From: Lactarius indigo
Taxonomy: Eukaryota; Basidiomycota; Agaricomycetes; Russulales; Russulaceae
Length of the DNA stretch: 64,000 bases
Assembly (NCBI GenBank): GCA_025766275.1
Contig: JAFKAC010000001.1
Coordinates: 3,596,001 to 3,660,000, forward strand
Direction: 5' to 3'
The translations under genes were made by a program, and so were the position numbers. The notes below the pieces were generated by a model. The model saw only the letters and a list, made by a program, of their open reading frames with translations, did not search any database and was not told the DNA's origin. Positions 44,050-55,361 of this stretch are shown here, piece after piece (the first letter of the stretch is position 1; each line of letters begins with the position of its first letter).

Positions 44050-47000
44050 ACCCATTGGCCTGGGTGAGGGCAGTTAATTGTAACAGTGTAATCATGACTC
44101 GCTACCGTTCCATGAGAGTTCCAGTATTGATTCACACCAGTTACACAATGGCCAACATATGAGCATTAGTCAACTCAGGAGAAACCCATTGCTTCATGAG
44201 ACCCTCCTTCATCAAAAGAATGGGATTTGGAACCAAACCACTAGACATTCTGAAGAAGATATGGAACATCGATAACACGGAAAACAAATCGGGACATATC
44301 ACCCATTATATTGATGTTGATGTTCAAACAAAAGGGATCAACAAAGAAATACGCTTCCTTATTACCAATATCGGTAATGAAGATATTGTATTAGGGTATC
44401 CCTGGCTTGCTATATATGACCCTCAGATCAAATGGTTGCAAGCCACTATACATGAAGACATGCTCCCCATTATTATCCGGTCAGTAAATCCTTGCATTGA
44501 ACACATTACACCCATAGTGGCAGCTTCCTTTGTCCAGGAAGACGAATAAGAAATTATCCACTCCTGTGTCATCATGGACAAACAATGACAGCAGTTCAAA
44601 GAAGGATGTCGAATCAGAGCAACAGCCACTGATCTTGCCATTGCAGCTCAACAATATACCACCAAAGCGGAATTACCCCTAGAATATCAAGAGTTTGCAT
44701 GCCTCTTCAGTGAGGAGGCCTCAGACAGGTTTCCTCCCAGCAGGCCCTGGGATCACGCAATCAAATTCAAACCAGGAACAGCCGACGCTATTGACTGCAA
44801 AATATACCCTATGACCCAAGAAGAAGATAAGAAATTATGTGAATGGATTGATGAACAATTAAAGAAGGGGTATATACAACCCTCCAAATCGCCGTATGCA
44901 TCGTCTTTCTTCTTTATCAAAAAGAAAGATGGGAAACTATGCCCAGTGCAAGACTATCAAAAGATCAACACAGTCACCATCTGCAATCAATATCCCCTTC
45001 CTCTCATCTCCGACCTCATTACCAATCTCAGTAACGCCCACATCTACACCAAACTTGATGTCCGATGGGGGTACAACAACATACGAATCAAAGAAGGGGA
45101 CGAAGAAAAGGCTGCATTTAAGACACACTATGGACTATTCGAACCTACAGTGATGTTCTTTGGCTTGACAAATTCCCCAGCAACGTTCCAGACTATGATG
45201 AACTTCATCTTTAGGGACATTATTGTCAAGCACGAAGCACATGGCATGGTCATATGGGTCTACATGGACAACATTGGCATCGCTACAGGACTAAATCACT
45301 CACTCGAAGATCACGTCGAAGCAGTCAAAGATGTGCTTTGCACATATTGGTGGAACACAACCTCTACTATAAACTGGAAAAGTGTCTTTTCCACTCCCCA
45401 AGCACGGATTACCTGGGGGTAATCCTTGAAAAGGGGGTGACATGCATGGACCCCATAAAACTTTCAGGCATTAAAGACTGGCCGACACCAGTCAAGGTTA
45501 AGGATGTCCACTCTTTTCTTGGTTTTTGCAATTTTTACCAACCTTTCATCTGAGGTTTCGCCACCAAAGCATGTCCACTCAACAAACTCACATGAAAAGA
45601 CACAGAATGTCACTGGGGAACAGAAGAAGAGAAGGCATTCCAAGACCTCAAAACTCTTGTCACAAGTGAACCAGTCCTTACACATCTGGATCTTACCCAA
45701 CAATTTGAACTAGAAGTTGACACATCAGGGTTCACCACTGGTGTGGTTCTTCTCCAACAAAAAGAAGACAACAAACGACACCCCATCGGCTACTACTTCC
45801 GCCACTGGAGACCCCTCCTAGCGGGTTTCCCCCACAAGATCAAAGTCTTTTCCGATCACCTGAACCTACAATACTGGAAGTCACCACAAAAAATCAGCAG
45901 ACGTGTTGCCAGGGAAGCACTTGAGCTCTCAGAATACAACTTTGAGATTCACCATATCAAGGGGACATCCAATGGATGCACCGATGTGTTATCATGAAGG
46001 CCCGACTATGACCAAGGAGAAATGATAATGAAGGGGTAACTGTACTACCCGAAAACATTTTCGTGCATGCAACCACTTTAAATGAACCACGACACCCACA
46101 CTGGAGACTGGAAATTCTACCAGTTGAAATGACACCAGAACACCCCATTTACGAGCAGGACCAAGCTAAGTTGAAACCCTGGGTTGACGCTCACAAGCTA
46201 AAAGACATCAAAGGGACATGGTACAAAGATGGACGCTGCATGGTCACTGGCAGTATTCATGACAAGTGTACCATCATCACCACCCACCACGACTCTCCTG
46301 TTTACAGTCACCCAGGAATCAAACGCACTCTTCAACTCACGGAACAGAATTACTGGTGGCCACAAATGAAGAACGATGTCACGGATTATGTCAAGGGCTA
46401 CACAGAATGCCAGTGACACAAAGTCAACCACCGTCCCATCAAAGCACCATTGCAACCCATCTATCCCATGTTGATAAGTGACCCACATGCAGTTAGTGGC
46501 TCGTACAGACTGGACTTGCAGCATGGACTGCTTTAGATTAGATTAATTGGACATGTAGATTACATAGATTTGATCTGTACAATCTAGTGCTTATCATTGT
46601 GTCATGTATGACATCACTGTACAATGACATTGTGTAGACTACTCTGGACTATTCATTGTACTCCATCCTTTGTTCTCATTTTAGCACTATGTTTATTGTG
46701 ATGTCACTATGATATCATTTGATCTGGACTTTCCTTGTTCTTGTATGCCTTGTTCTCTTTACACACACTCCTTTGTCCTGTTGTAGAACAATGCGTCCTT
46801 TGTATTCTGTGACACTCTGTTACTTACCTTGTAGTAGTGTCACCCTCCTGTATAGTATAAATAGTAGGCTTGTGCGCTCCTGGTCCACATCAGTTCCTCA
46901 CTGCTCTGTGTGCCAGGTATGTCTTATCCTCTCAATTGTATGATCAGTTCCTCACTGCTCTGTGTGCCAGACAACTCTCTTGCTTCTCTTGCCTGACCCA

Positions 47001-48170
47001 CAATTGCTGCTTCAAGCACTCTTGCATATCTCACCACAGACACCTTTGCCCTCTGTGAGTATGCTCTCCTTGTGTGCTGTTCATCATCCCAAACCAGAGG
47101 CCCTGCCATTCGAGACCATCGCAGTGGACTTTATCACCAAACTCCCTATCTCCTGTGGTTATGACTCTATCTTAACTGTAACTGATCATGATTGCACTAA
47201 AGCTGCTGTCTTTATCCCATGTAACAAAGAGATAACAGCCGAAGGCACAGCCACTTTGTATGTTTCACACGTATTTCCCTGATTTGGACTCCCCTTGTGT
47301 GTTATCAGCGATCAAGACCCCCACTTTGCATCAAAGTTCATGCAGGAGATATGCAAACTTCTTGGCATCAGCCAAAACATCTCAATGGCATATCACCCCC
47401 GAACAGATGGCCAATTGGAATGGATGAATCAGTGGCTGGAGCAGTATCTTCACTTTTGGGTAAACGAACAACAAGATGACTGGGTCCGTTATCTGCCAAT
47501 GGCAGAGTTCACGCATAACAACTGGCCAAATGAAACCACGTGGGAGTCCCCCTTTTTCCTCTTATCAGGGTTCAATCCCTGCGCTGATTGGATCGACAGA
47601 CCATCCCCTATCCCACAAGTCTCATTACAACTAGATCAATTCAAACAGGCACGACAACATGCCTTCTCTTGTATGATCAAGGCACAGAAGTCATGGGTCA
47701 AACACAAAGATACACCCAAGTTCAAAGAAGGTGACCTTGTATGGCTTGAAGGACACCACCTACGAACACACCAGCCAATGGCAAAACTCGCTGCTGAGTG
47801 CCACAGACCTTTTAAGGTTGTCCAGGTGATGTCCCCTGTCAACTACCAACTAGAACTTCCCACGCAGTGGAGCATCCATGATGTCTTCCACATAGATCTT
47901 CTCACACCTTATTGTGAGACACCCATGCATGGACCCAACTATCAGTGCCCACCTCCAGATCTGGTTGATAACAAAGAAGAATATGAAGTCGAGAAGATTC
48001 TAGACTCTCAGCAATTCAGCAGAAGACATCAGCTGCAATACCTTGTGAAATAGAAGGGTTACCCAGACTCAGACAACCAGTGGGTCAATAAAGATGACGT
48101 CTTTGCCAACGACGCCATTCAGGAATTCAAGGCTTCAAACCCCGACCAAGAAGTGCATATAAGGGCAACC
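44038..48170 (+). pseudogene. pol: Pol of element D: protease, RT, RNase H, integrase, chromodomain
   Basis: The protease has VNSGETHCF (44169-44195), the catalytic Asp lost to Asn. RT runs 44811-45422 with VQDYQKIN and YMDN (45261-45272) in place of YMDD. Both Asp-to-Asn changes fit GAC to AAC within a former CpG. RNase H jumps from IGYYF to RHWRPLL near 45800, a loss of about 30 codons including the NYDIYD-LELL segment present in A. The integrase zinc domain (HHDSPVYSHPG, YTECQ with the first Cys changed) is followed by the solo LTR 46469-47086, then the core VDFITKLP, SDQDPHFAS and a GQLEWMNQWLEQY segment, open for 252 codons (47295-48053), and a chromodomain (QLQYLVK-stop-KGYPDSDNQW, about 47975-48130). 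Confidence 0.9.
46469..47086 (+). repeat. Solo LTR, family 1 (long form), TSD TCCCA
   Basis: 618 bp, TGTTGATAAGTG...GCTGTTCATCA, flanked by perfect TCCCA (46464-46468 and 47087-47091). TATA-like GTATAAATAG near 46853. The extra 54-bp segment begins GTATGTCTTATCC after TGTGTGCCAG. It lies between the integrase zinc domain and core of D. Confidence 0.92.
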
Positions 48171-48215
48171 CACTGTTGTGCTGAGTCTTCACTACCCACT
48201 TCTACATCTCCTCTC

Positions 48216-49916
48216 ATGACTTCTACCAATGCCTCCACACTGCACACCACACTCCTCGAACATCTCACGAGAGGTGCGGTGGCCCATAACACAGTACACA
48301 CCTTCCAAGCTCCTGAAGACGTCCCCAATGAAGAGGGGCTTATCACCTAGCAAGAGTGGGACAACCTCCAAAGGTGGTTCCCCTTACCTACCAGAGGGGT
48401 CCTCACCGACAACACCACCCCCACTTACAACCTCATTGACCCTGACACTGGCTGACAATTCAACACCACCCCCATCACCCACAAAGAACTCACTGCCCTT
48501 TGAGTGGCTCTCCCAAGCACTGACAAGTGTCCAAGTGCTCTGAGTATGGGAGGAACAGTGGAAGGAGATGGCACACAAGTGGCAGGACAAGCAATTACAT
48601 CTGGCTGAGATGAGGAGAAAGGCCAGGGATGCAAGATGGAAATACTGGAGGGAGGTGATGCTATCAATGAAGATAGTGATTATTACCCAGTGAGACACCC
48701 TCTTATCAGAACATGAATCCACACTGACGATCCTGATGCCACCCCTTATGTTGTCTACACCAACAGAGACCCCATGTACTGAGGAGACATCAGAGTCTTC
48801 CAAGTGGCGCCCCATGAGCCCCAATCTCCCAAAGATGTCCCTGCCACCTCTTGGCACCAGAAGGGTTCAGGCGCAATAGGGGATCCAATTCAATTCCCTT
48901 CAAGATCACCCTCCCTGGAGGGAGGGTCGTAGAGGCTGACCACATGCAAGTCATCATGGGGGGCAGCCTGTTCGTATTGGGGCTGGTCAATGGGTCACCA
49001 TATGTATATGGCCAACCACTGTACGCTTGACCATGCTGATGAACAGCAGACATAGACAGTATACTCACAGTGGCAAAGAGACTGTGGTGAGATATACTTG
49101 AGTGCTGGAAGCAGAGGTTTGACAGGGAGATTGCAGAGAAGCAAGAGAGTCTGGCACACAAGCAGTGAGAACTGATGTGGACCAGGAGCGTACATGGTAC
49201 ACTACTTATACTGTTTACAGGTGTGACACTAGTACAAGGAAGTAACATAGGGTCACATAGTACAAGGGATGTTGTTCTACATGTGGACAAAAGGAATGTA
49301 CATATGGAGAACAAGAAGTGTAGAAACAAAGGAAGTCCAGACTGAAATGATATCATAATGACATCACAATAAAGATAAAGCTAAAGGGAGAACAAAGGCG
49401 TAGTACAATGACCGATCTAGAGGAGTCCACATGATGTCATGGTACAGTGATGTCATAGATAAGTAAATACAAGGTGTCCAAGATTGTACAGATCAATATC
49501 TAATCTACAAGTCCTGTATATCTAATTTAAAGCAGTCCATGCTGCAAGTCTGGTCTGTGTGAGCCGCTAAGTGTGCAAGGGTCACTTATCAACACATGCT
49601 GCCCTCACAATGACCGGGCCTTCATCACCCATGAAGACCTTATCATACTCAGGGAGGGCAATGCCACTGACCGCACACTTGAGAAGATTGGTGATGAATC
49701 TCTTACTGCAGAGGTCCACCACTTCCACACAGCAGTGTTCCATGAAGACCAACTCCTGACACACCTCAGAGAGATCAAGCTCCAGCTGCAGAACATTACC
49801 CAAGACAAGCTGGACTCCATTTATAGGCTCGAGTGGGCTAATATGTTCTGGCACATTGAAGAGGTCCAGAAGACCTGGCCTCTGTTGGCTTTCATGCAAG
49901 GTGGGCCTCACATCTG
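48216..49916 (+). pseudogene. ORF3 of element D (no zinc region), split by a solo LTR
   Basis: ATG 48216 (MTSTNASTLHTTLLEHLTRG), after the chromodomain. Ser/Thr/Pro-rich stretch, a helical Trp/Lys-rich segment (48540-48660), then the block shared with A: D-x-DYY-x2-RH, VYTNRDPMY-TGA-G, APEGFRRNR, IPFKITLPGG, VIMGGSLFVLG. The solo LTR 49037-49594 interrupts. The frame resumes with HEDLIILREGNATD and a coiled-coil-like tail (LLTHLREIKLQLQNITQDKL). It ends at 49916, directly at the polypurine tract. Unlike B and C, no knuckles follow, so the A/D subfamily has a shorter ORF3. Function unknown. Confidence 0.72.
49037..49594 (-). repeat. Solo LTR, family 1 (short form), TSD CATGC
   Basis: 558 bp, flanked by perfect CATGC (49032-49036 and 49595-49599). 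Lacks the GT...AG segment. Inserted in ORF3 of D. Confidence 0.92.
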
Positions 49917-49928
49917 AAAAGGGGGTAA

Positions 49929-50415
49929 TGTTATGGATAATTGACTCATGACCAGTTATGACTATGGTCCGACTCGCTTATTAGTCATGGACTATTACTT
50001 CACATCAGTCAGCATGTAGTTCACATGTGATTCGTGACTCATGTATGACTCATACCTAGGATAGCAGTACTAGGGTCCAAGCTAGTTACGCTACTGGGTA
50101 GTTACTATTCCAGCGGTGCTTTAAAGCCCACGTGTATCTGTATAAGTAGTCGCTCTAGAAGACCAAGAGTCCCCATCTTGGTCATCTTCAAATCCACTAT
50201 CTTGACTCATCTTTCACCCCTCGCTCTCTAACAAGGGAGTGCCTCCACTGCCATTCACCAAGGAATGGCCTTTCTTCATTTTAGCTGCAGTGTGTGCCTG
50301 TAGTGCCCCTGTTCAGCCTGCATTGGGTTGACACATGATCCCCATATGCCTGGTTTTGCTAAGTCGATTATGCCATCTGAGGTCCAAGTCAGACCAACGC
50401 TAGTGGAGTGTAACA
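49929..50415 (+). repeat. 3' LTR of D
   Basis: 487 bp, TGTTATGGATAATTG...GGAGTGTAACA, preceded by AAAAGGGGGTAA. Same length as the reconstructed 5' LTR. Differences are mostly CpG-type transitions, with a few others. Confidence 0.93.
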
Positions 50416-50539
50416 GTCCATATCTGCTTTGGCTGTGCTCGTGATCCTGTCTTTCTGCAGCCGTCCTTTAACTCCAATAAATTTAGACACATGTATACAG
50501 AGGATGAGTCGAATGTGTAAGGGTTCATGAGGCACAGAA

Positions 50540-51430
50540 AGGGAACTTACCTTCATTCCTCAACAGAAAAAGTGATGTCGATCTCTGGTTGCACATCAAG
50601 CTGCGCTCTCCAATGGGGTGTCAATGATTCCAGCCACCTTTCATCATAAACATTACGGGGAAGGCCTCTGATGGGGCACCCAATGTGCTCCAACGTGGAT
50701 GGATAACATGTCTAAATTGATTCCCAGGGCTCAATGTTTGGTCTTCACTAATCTTGGTTCTGGCATAGAAAAGGTCCATAGTCCTGAGCCATTTAGTCAC
50801 CTCTGGAAATCACCACTGAATCTTGACTATCTTGAACCACCTCCCTTGTAATCTGCCACGCTCACCCCCATGATTGCTTTCATCCTCACTCATCCCGCCC
50901 TTGGATAGCTTTTTCAGAGCTGATGAGAAGCAGTGAACTATCTCATGAGACTTGACAATGGTGTGGCAACTTTGATAGAGCTTTCAAATTATGGTAATGT
51001 TAGTCATTAGATCATTCTTTGAGACCTAGGACAAATATGAAGTCTTACCATACCACGACACTTCCATCATCTTTGGTGTTGAGCGGCTGCAGCGGCATCA
51101 GCACGGCCCTGCACATCTACCATCAATCCAACTTCTTTGGATTTGTAGTACTGGCAATAATCTCTCCTGATTCAATCTAGATATTTCAGGAATTCTTTCT
51201 CAACCTTGCCAGGCTCTTCGGACTGGTAGGAATGGCAATATTGTTCTACAATAATGTCAGTTGCACGTCTGTTCCACGTGTTCTTGCACAGAGGTTTATG
51301 AGTGAAGTCAAGACGAAAGTTGTCAACAGTTGGCCCATCTTCAGGGTCTCCAAACCTCTCATAGTTTTCAATCTCATCTTCTGTTGGTGGTTCTGGCCAG
51401 TATTTTTTGTTGCCTTTGTGAAGCAATTCT
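50540..51430 (-). pseudogene. Remnant of an Agaricomycete multi-copy gene family, function unknown
   Basis: On the minus strand, 51426-51172 reads PPTEDEIENYERFGDPEDG, NFRLDFTHKPLCKNTWNRRA and KVEKEFLKYLD. 50905-50833 reads MSEDESNHGGERGR and 50672-50560 reads IRGLPRNVYDERWLESLTP and IDITFS. This order (NFRLDL block, MSxDESxH block, RGLPxNxYD block) is familiar to me from proteins of unknown function repeated many times in mushroom genomes. Here it is broken by an in-frame stop at 51172-51174, a TGA near 50815 and probable intron or frameshift gaps. Recognition is from memory of the family pattern. Confidence 0.45.
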
Positions 51431-53780
51431 CAGATAAGGGTCCTCATGTTCTCCTGATATACTAGTCAGCATGGAACTTATAGGAGAGGTGGGAGCCTAC
51501 ATGGAACTTAGCCTCCCTCAGTGGTTTGTGCTTAGTGTCAGGAACTGATTCTCGAAAGGTCTCAGGTGGACCAATCCACCTTGCATGGAACCAAGGGGGT
51601 GAAGGAGTGACTGGCAGCACTTGAGCTGGTGTGACTGGGTGGGTGCCCATCACACCGCGTTCAAGTGCTGTTATGAGTACCCTATTGAGCTGATTGATCT
51701 GAGTGGACATCTTTTCAGATCTCTCGTCCAATGTACAACAGTGCTCAAGAAGACAATTTAGCATCACATCATTGCCTGTTTGGGAACTCCCAACTGTAAC
51801 CCCAGCATCATTTCCTGGGTGTTGTCAGGTTGTATTGGGGCCACTGGTAGCACCATGGCTTTGGTTGACATTGGTATCCATCTACATCCCAGTTATGTAC
51901 ACTATGAGAGTAGGTTCACATACAATCAATTGGCTAAGCGTACCATTTCCATGCTATCATGTGGTGTATTAATACTAGTACCAGAAGGCACATTCTCCAA
52001 GGCTGCACTTCATGATTGCTTGACCACCTGACAAGTGTTCAGAATGCTAGCATCCTGAAATGGCAGCTCAAGTACCTCCGAAAATGCAGGACATTTTCTA
52101 GTGAATGGCTGTGTCCCTGGTATCTCAGTGCGAACTGTATTCTTGGCTTGTGCACACTCCCTAGTTGCAGAGAGCGCATCTACCAGGTTTGTCACTTGTT
52201 GTTGTTCCACTTCACACTCACAATGTGCCTGGCACACCTTGGTTCAGTAAGACACAAGGTCAAATAACAATTGAAATACCTGCTCTCGCTCTTCTTCCAA
52301 CTCCTGAGCCTTTCATATGTGTTGTCTCTCCTTGGCGGCTTCGTGTCCAAGCAGCATTAGATCCACATGGGAGGATGGATGCTGTTCATTGCTTCTCATT
52401 AAGCTTCTACAGTGATGGTGTTCTGAGGGAGATCACCACGACTTACCTCAAGGCTCTCCTTTGCTTGTTGCTCATCTGGAGCAATTGTCTGAGGGGGTGC
52501 AAGTTCTGCGGGATGTCCATGAGGATTGACATCCATAGGAGACTCTGAATCAGGATCTTCTATAAACGTTGGCTGTGACGATGGCTGTAGCATTGCTATG
52601 TCTGGCATTGTGATTGTGTGGTGAGTTAGAGCAAGCCCTTCCTGCTGCTGCAAGGCCAGCAGCTGCTCAAGTGGCTGAGCTCTTGATGACTGGGTAGTTG
52701 ATGACTGGGTAGGCATATACTCATTTGAAAAGTCAAAAGGCGATGACTTCACAATTAGTAATTAGCATAGTGGGACAATTGTGCGAGAGGGGGTGGTTTT
52801 GGCACGCACAGTGGCTGGTCCTTTGCCTTTCCATCTGACCAGCCCAGTAGAGTGTACACCGTGCTTTCACCCCACAGTTGCTTGATGCCCTTGCTGCAAA
52901 CATAAAAATGTAAGTATCAGGTCTCCCATGACTAAGTGGTTACACACCTTGCTTTGAGAAGTAGTTTTCTTAGCTCTATTCTGAGTGCCTAGTGTTCTTA
53001 GGTGGTTGAGCTGTAGGTGGTTGAGCTGGGTGAATAATGTAGAGTGAGACTAATAAAAAAAGGCTTTTCAAGGGCAACACACCCATGCCTCATCGGCTTG
53101 CGTCTTATTTTGTTGAAAAATATTTTTGACATTTTCAAGAGCTTCTTCCCTTGCTTCTCATGTGACATGGTCCTCCTTGTCTCAATAGCCCATTTTATGC
53201 CATTCAGTATGCTCCTGAGCCTATTGACTATATGTGAGAGAACACTGGACCAGTGGAAGAGGGTACCAACCTTCTTGTCGAACTCAGTCATAAGCTCATC
53301 AACTTTTTGGGACGTGGATTTCTCAAGGCTGTCCCAAAGTGACTCTGGTGCACCTCCCCATGTTATCTTTGTGACAATTAGTGTATGAATTAAACAAGGA
53401 AACAGCCTGACTCACCAGCTTGGCCAGAAACTGCAGATCGACCTGTAGCTTGAATGTTTTCCTCAGATCATCTAGCTTTAATTTCCATGCCTCTTCCTGT
53501 ACACCCTTCCAGTATTTTTCCTGCTCTTTGGCCTAGATACCCACTTCAGAACGCTCATGTCTTCTTATAGAACTAAATTGTAACATACCATGTGCCTTGC
53601 CTTCTCTATGGCACTACCAACTTGAGAGGATACCCACTTTTCCAGAAGTCTGGATGGGTCTGAGGCCCTGTTGGGTGTTCAGCCAGGTTGAAACTCAGGC
53701 TTGAATGCATTTTTTCCAGGCTGATGTCACATGAGCTGGGTGGGTTCCTGGAAACCTTGCATGTCCTGTTCATCACCAAC
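51431..53780 (-). other. Possible upstream exons of the same decayed gene
   Basis: Minus-strand frames with protein-like composition: 51767-51462 (EKMSTQINQLNRVLITALE, Pro-rich end), 52752-52399 (Gln/Pro-rich, ALQQQEGLALTHHTITMPD) and 53291-52998 (VNRLRSILNGIKWAIETRR). All lie on the same strand as 50540-51430 and 53781-55361 and may be exons of one gene. No domain is recognised and splice sites cannot be fixed. Confidence 0.3.
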
Positions 53781-55361
53781 TCACTCTTGATTAGCATAGT
53801 CCGGTTGTTCAATATCACCAGTCTCCTCAGGATTAGGTCCTCCCAGAGGCCCCACACAGTCATCATTTTCCTCAGGACACATCTGCTCAGTATCAGGGTG
53901 CTCCTCACCTCTATCATACTCCGAGACCTCAACTCCTTGCATCACTTGTCCTTGCATGTCTTGCTCCTTGACACCTTTCTTGGGAGGTACACAAAGGGCT
54001 TCTCCTTGTACCTGGTGACTATTATGGGAATGGGTAAGGGGCATGAGTGGAGCAACAGCTGTCACCCGAGGAATATGGTACTCACTCATCTTGATCACAT
54101 GTGGTAGCATGGGTATGGGAAGGTGACAGTTGTAGAACTTCTTCAGGAGTCTGACAGATGTTGTGTCTGAACAGCATGCATGAGTACTCACCTGGACTCT
54201 GAGGACTATGGTGGGTGAGGGCGGCAAGTGTAGGTGGGGGCGCAGGTGGGGCAAGAGGGGTGGGCAGGGTGGGAAGTGTAGGTGGGCTGGGGGGCATGGG
54301 TGGGGTGGGGAGCCTAGGTGGGACAGGAGGTGCAGGTGAGGTGGCGAGTGTAGGCAGGGCATGAAGTGTGGGTGAGGCAGGAAGCATAAGCAGAGTGGGA
54401 AGCTTAGGTGAGGGGGAAGTACAGGCAGAGTGGGAAGTATAGACGGGGCGGGAAGCACAGTCAGGGCAAGAAGCATGGGTGGGGTGGGAAGCATAGGCCC
54501 AGTAGGAAGTGGGGGGGAAAGAATAGGTGGGGAGAGGGGTGTAGGCAGGGTGAGAGGCCTTGGTGAGGCGGAAAGTGTAGGCCCAAGAGGCAGGGCGGGA
54601 AGCGTAGGAGGGAAGAGAGGTGTAGGCAAGGTGGGAAGCATAGGTGAGGCAAGATGCGTAGGCAAGGCAAGATGTGTAGGCAAAGTGGGAAGCGTAGGCA
54701 CAGCAGGAGGCAGGGTGAGGGGTGTAGGCCTAGCAGGAAGTGTCCCATAAGAGGGAGGCGAGTCTGGGGACATGTCTGGTCCCAAATTACTATTGTGAGT
54801 ATGGGTAGGAAGCATGTGTGGGACCTCGCCAGCAACCTGAGGGGGATCCCTGAAGGAGGGCCCATGGTGTACTTCATCTGTCTCTTGAAGACCGGGCCTG
54901 AGATCCAGTTGCTCAACTGTTAAGTTCAGTGCCAGACCTGCCCCCTTCAACCCTTGCAAACTTCCTGCCTTGAAGCCAGATGTCTCAGAAGGTGTAGACA
55001 GAAGATCCTGTCCATCAAGATTGGTGTCCTGCAACAACTCTTGTGCGACGCGTTCTTCATCCAAAAGGTCCTCATCAGGGGTAGGTTCAGCCCCCTCAGA
55101 TAGTTCCCCATAGTTGGAATGGTCCTCCACAATGTTGGGATCAAGAGCTGTATGCTCTCTCTGACCTTCCCAATGTGGCCCAGGGTCCAGGAGTACCTGC
55201 TCCAGTGAATGACCTTGGGGAAGCTCATCGCCCATCTCTACATCCTCATCACCAACACTGTGCCCTTGGTACTGGTTCACCTGATTGAGGAGACTTGTGG
55301 ATTCCTCTTGTTGAGCATCCCTCTGCTTGAATTCTTGTTGTAAGCCCTTGACACATGCCAT
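53781..55361 (-). CDS. Pro/Leu-repeat protein of unknown function (526 codons)
   Basis: One open minus-strand frame from ATG 55361. An acidic, Gln/Glu-rich N-terminus (residues 1-180; VGDEDVEMGDELPQG, TPDEDLLDEERVAQELL) leads to a middle of about 200 residues of degenerate P-x-LPTLPTPL repeats (about 54750-54220 in DNA). The C-terminal part contains HIPRVTAVAPLMPLTHSHN and ends acidic (PNPEETGDIEQPDYANQE). Repeat expansion keeps frames open, so a long frame alone is weak evidence. The acidic non-repeat ends support a true protein. No known domain. Confidence 0.4.
   Translation of the reverse strand: MACVKGLQQEFKQRDAQQEESTSLLNQVNQYQGHSVGDEDVEMGDELPQGHSLEQVLLDPGPHWEGQREHTALDPNIVEDHSNYGELSEGAEPTPDEDLLDEERVAQELLQDTNLDGQDLLSTPSETSGFKAGSLQGLKGAGLALNLTVEQLDLRPGLQETDEVHHGPSFRDPPQVAGEVPHMLPTHTHNSNLGPDMSPDSPPSYGTLPARPTPLTLPPAVPTLPTLPTHLALPTHLASPMLPTLPTPLFPPTLPALPLGPTLSASPRPLTLPTPLSPPILSPPLPTGPMLPTPPMLLALTVLPAPSILPTLPVLPPHLSFPLCLCFLPHPHFMPCLHSPPHLHLLSHLGSPPHPCPPAHLHFPPCPPLLPHLRPHLHLPPSPTIVLRVQVSTHACCSDTTSVRLLKKFYNCHLPIPMLPHVIKMSEYHIPRVTAVAPLMPLTHSHNSHQVQGEALCVPPKKGVKEQDMQGQVMQGVEVSEYDRGEEHPDTEQMCPEENDDCVGPLGGPNPEETGDIEQPDYANQE
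54220..54750. repeat. Degenerate GGTGGGNAG-type minisatellite
   Basis: Many imperfect copies of a short unit around GTGGGAAGCGTAGGCAGGG on the plus strand, encoding the Pro/Leu repeats on the minus strand. Units vary in length in multiples of three in most of the tract. Confidence 0.6.

Larger units (their letters stand above)
33683..50415 (+). mobile_element. Ty3/gypsy chromovirus D, full length, 5' LTR split by element C
   Basis: 5' LTR 33683-34143 plus 42082-42107 (487 bp after removing C) and 3' LTR 49929-50415 (487 bp). Outer flanks are ATCCA (33678-33682) and GTCCA (50416-50420), a target duplication with one transition. The body has a self-primer site, N-terminal Gag segment, gag, pol, chromodomain, ORF3 and polypurine tract (49917-49928). 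Family-1 solo LTRs inserted at 46469-47086 and 49037-49594. Inactive: the protease reads NSG, RT reads YMDN and RNase H has a ~30-codon deletion. Closest to element A. Confidence 0.93.

Noticed and set aside
54430..54750. Plus-strand Gly/Val-rich frame
   Set aside because: It is the complementary reading of the minisatellite; the minus frame is longer and has non-repeat ends.
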